Assembly (NCBI RefSeq): GCF_000759475.1
Contig: NZ_CP009454.1
Location: 3,720,001-3,784,000, forward strand
Length of the DNA stretch: 64,000 nt
Direction: 5' to 3'
Source: Pantoea rwandensis
GTDB lineage: Bacteria > Pseudomonadota > Gammaproteobacteria > Enterobacterales > Enterobacteriaceae
Position 1 is the stretch's first letter; each line of letters begins with the position of its first letter. The notes under the pieces are model-generated. The model searched no databases and was not told where the DNA came from. It saw only the letters and a list, made by a program, of their open reading frames with translations. Below, piece after piece: positions 63,830-64,000 of the stretch. The translations under genes and the position numbers were made by a program.

Positions 63830-64000
63830 TTACTTCACGACACGCAGATGATCGGCTTCGCTGACCACAGCCTTACCGCTCGCACGTTGATACATACACA
63901 GCTCATGCCCGAGCTGGTTTTTCATGTGCTTCTGTGGATAACGCCCTTCCAGCAGTACCGCATCGTAACCGACGCTATCGTCATACTGAATCGGTTTCCC
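63830..64000 (-). CDS. C-terminal end of an unrecognised protein (5' end outside window)
   Basis: An open frame of 56 residues up to the window edge, ending at TAA (63830-63832). Visible segments are IQYDDSVGYDAVLLEGRYPQ and GHELCMYQRASGKAVVSEAD, with the end HLRVVK. Codon use is like its neighbours. I do not recognise the family. Confidence 0.6.
   Translation of the reverse strand, partial: GKPIQYDDSVGYDAVLLEGRYPQKHMKNQLGHELCMYQRASGKAVVSEADHLRVVK

Overview
The window is a chromosomal segment from a gamma-proteobacterium of the order Enterobacterales. It is most likely Pantoea or a close relative in the Erwiniaceae. The basis is near-E. coli protein lengths and motifs over long blocks whose gene order matches the E. 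coli 8-10 min region. Breaks in that order are filled with genes typical of plant- or soil-associated enterics. I see no rRNA, tRNA, CRISPR array, insertion sequence, prophage or integrase gene.

Layout. 1-1155: 3' part of an AcoR-like sigma-54 activator. 1152-3254: yajQ, then panE-yajL. 3489-4937: thiI. 5171-9234: xseB-ispA-dxs-yajO (isoprenoid precursors). 9329-13391, minus strand: nrdR-ribD-ribH-nusB-thiL-pgpA. 13564-14580: kbp and yajI. 14640-20083, minus strand: queA-tgt-yajC-secD-secF. 20314-24104: acpH, an inositol-monophosphatase-family gene and a membrane acyltransferase. 24241-31691, minus strand: proY, brnQ, a MetE-C-like methyltransferase, a PstS-like protein and phoR/phoB. 31889-36774: sbcD-sbcC, with an extremely glutamine-rich SbcC.

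36968-41574 is an accessory block: a TolA-C-like lipoprotein, an AraC regulator, a small-molecule kinase and an ethanolamine-type permease. An 87-bp tandem triplication sits on the junction between the lipoprotein and AraC genes. 41741-44176 holds mak, rdgC and ppnP. 44281-48391, minus strand, is the most interesting accessory unit: an IclR regulator, an OPT-family transporter, a DUF1177 protein and AroM. It lies between yaiA and aroM, which are adjacent in E. coli. 48682-51895 returns to conserved order (yaiA, aroL, a DUF2076 gene, yaiI, proC). 51960-57104: a Rieske/FAD oxidoreductase and a symporter-nagB-nagA amino-sugar operon. 57329-58379: psiF, iraP and a tiny lipoprotein, without the phoA that E. 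coli has between iraP and psiF. 58633-62971: lacZ converging on an mdtG-like MFS gene, with overlapping 3' ends. 63353-64000: a YmgB/AriR-family gene, a hairpin-repeat array and the 3' end of an unrecognised gene.

Regulatory DNA that I can read: a strong Pho box before phoB; a lac-operator-like site before lacZ although no lacI or lacY is present here; twin GAAACGTTTC palindromes before iraP; a GGAACTGAGTTCC palindrome before the IclR gene; TTGACCG direct repeats 21 and 40 bp apart before the ethanolamine-type permease; MetJ-like boxes before the methionine-synthase-like gene; and many hairpin terminators and REP-like palindromes. Family assignments rest on recognition of sequence motifs and lengths, not on database searches.
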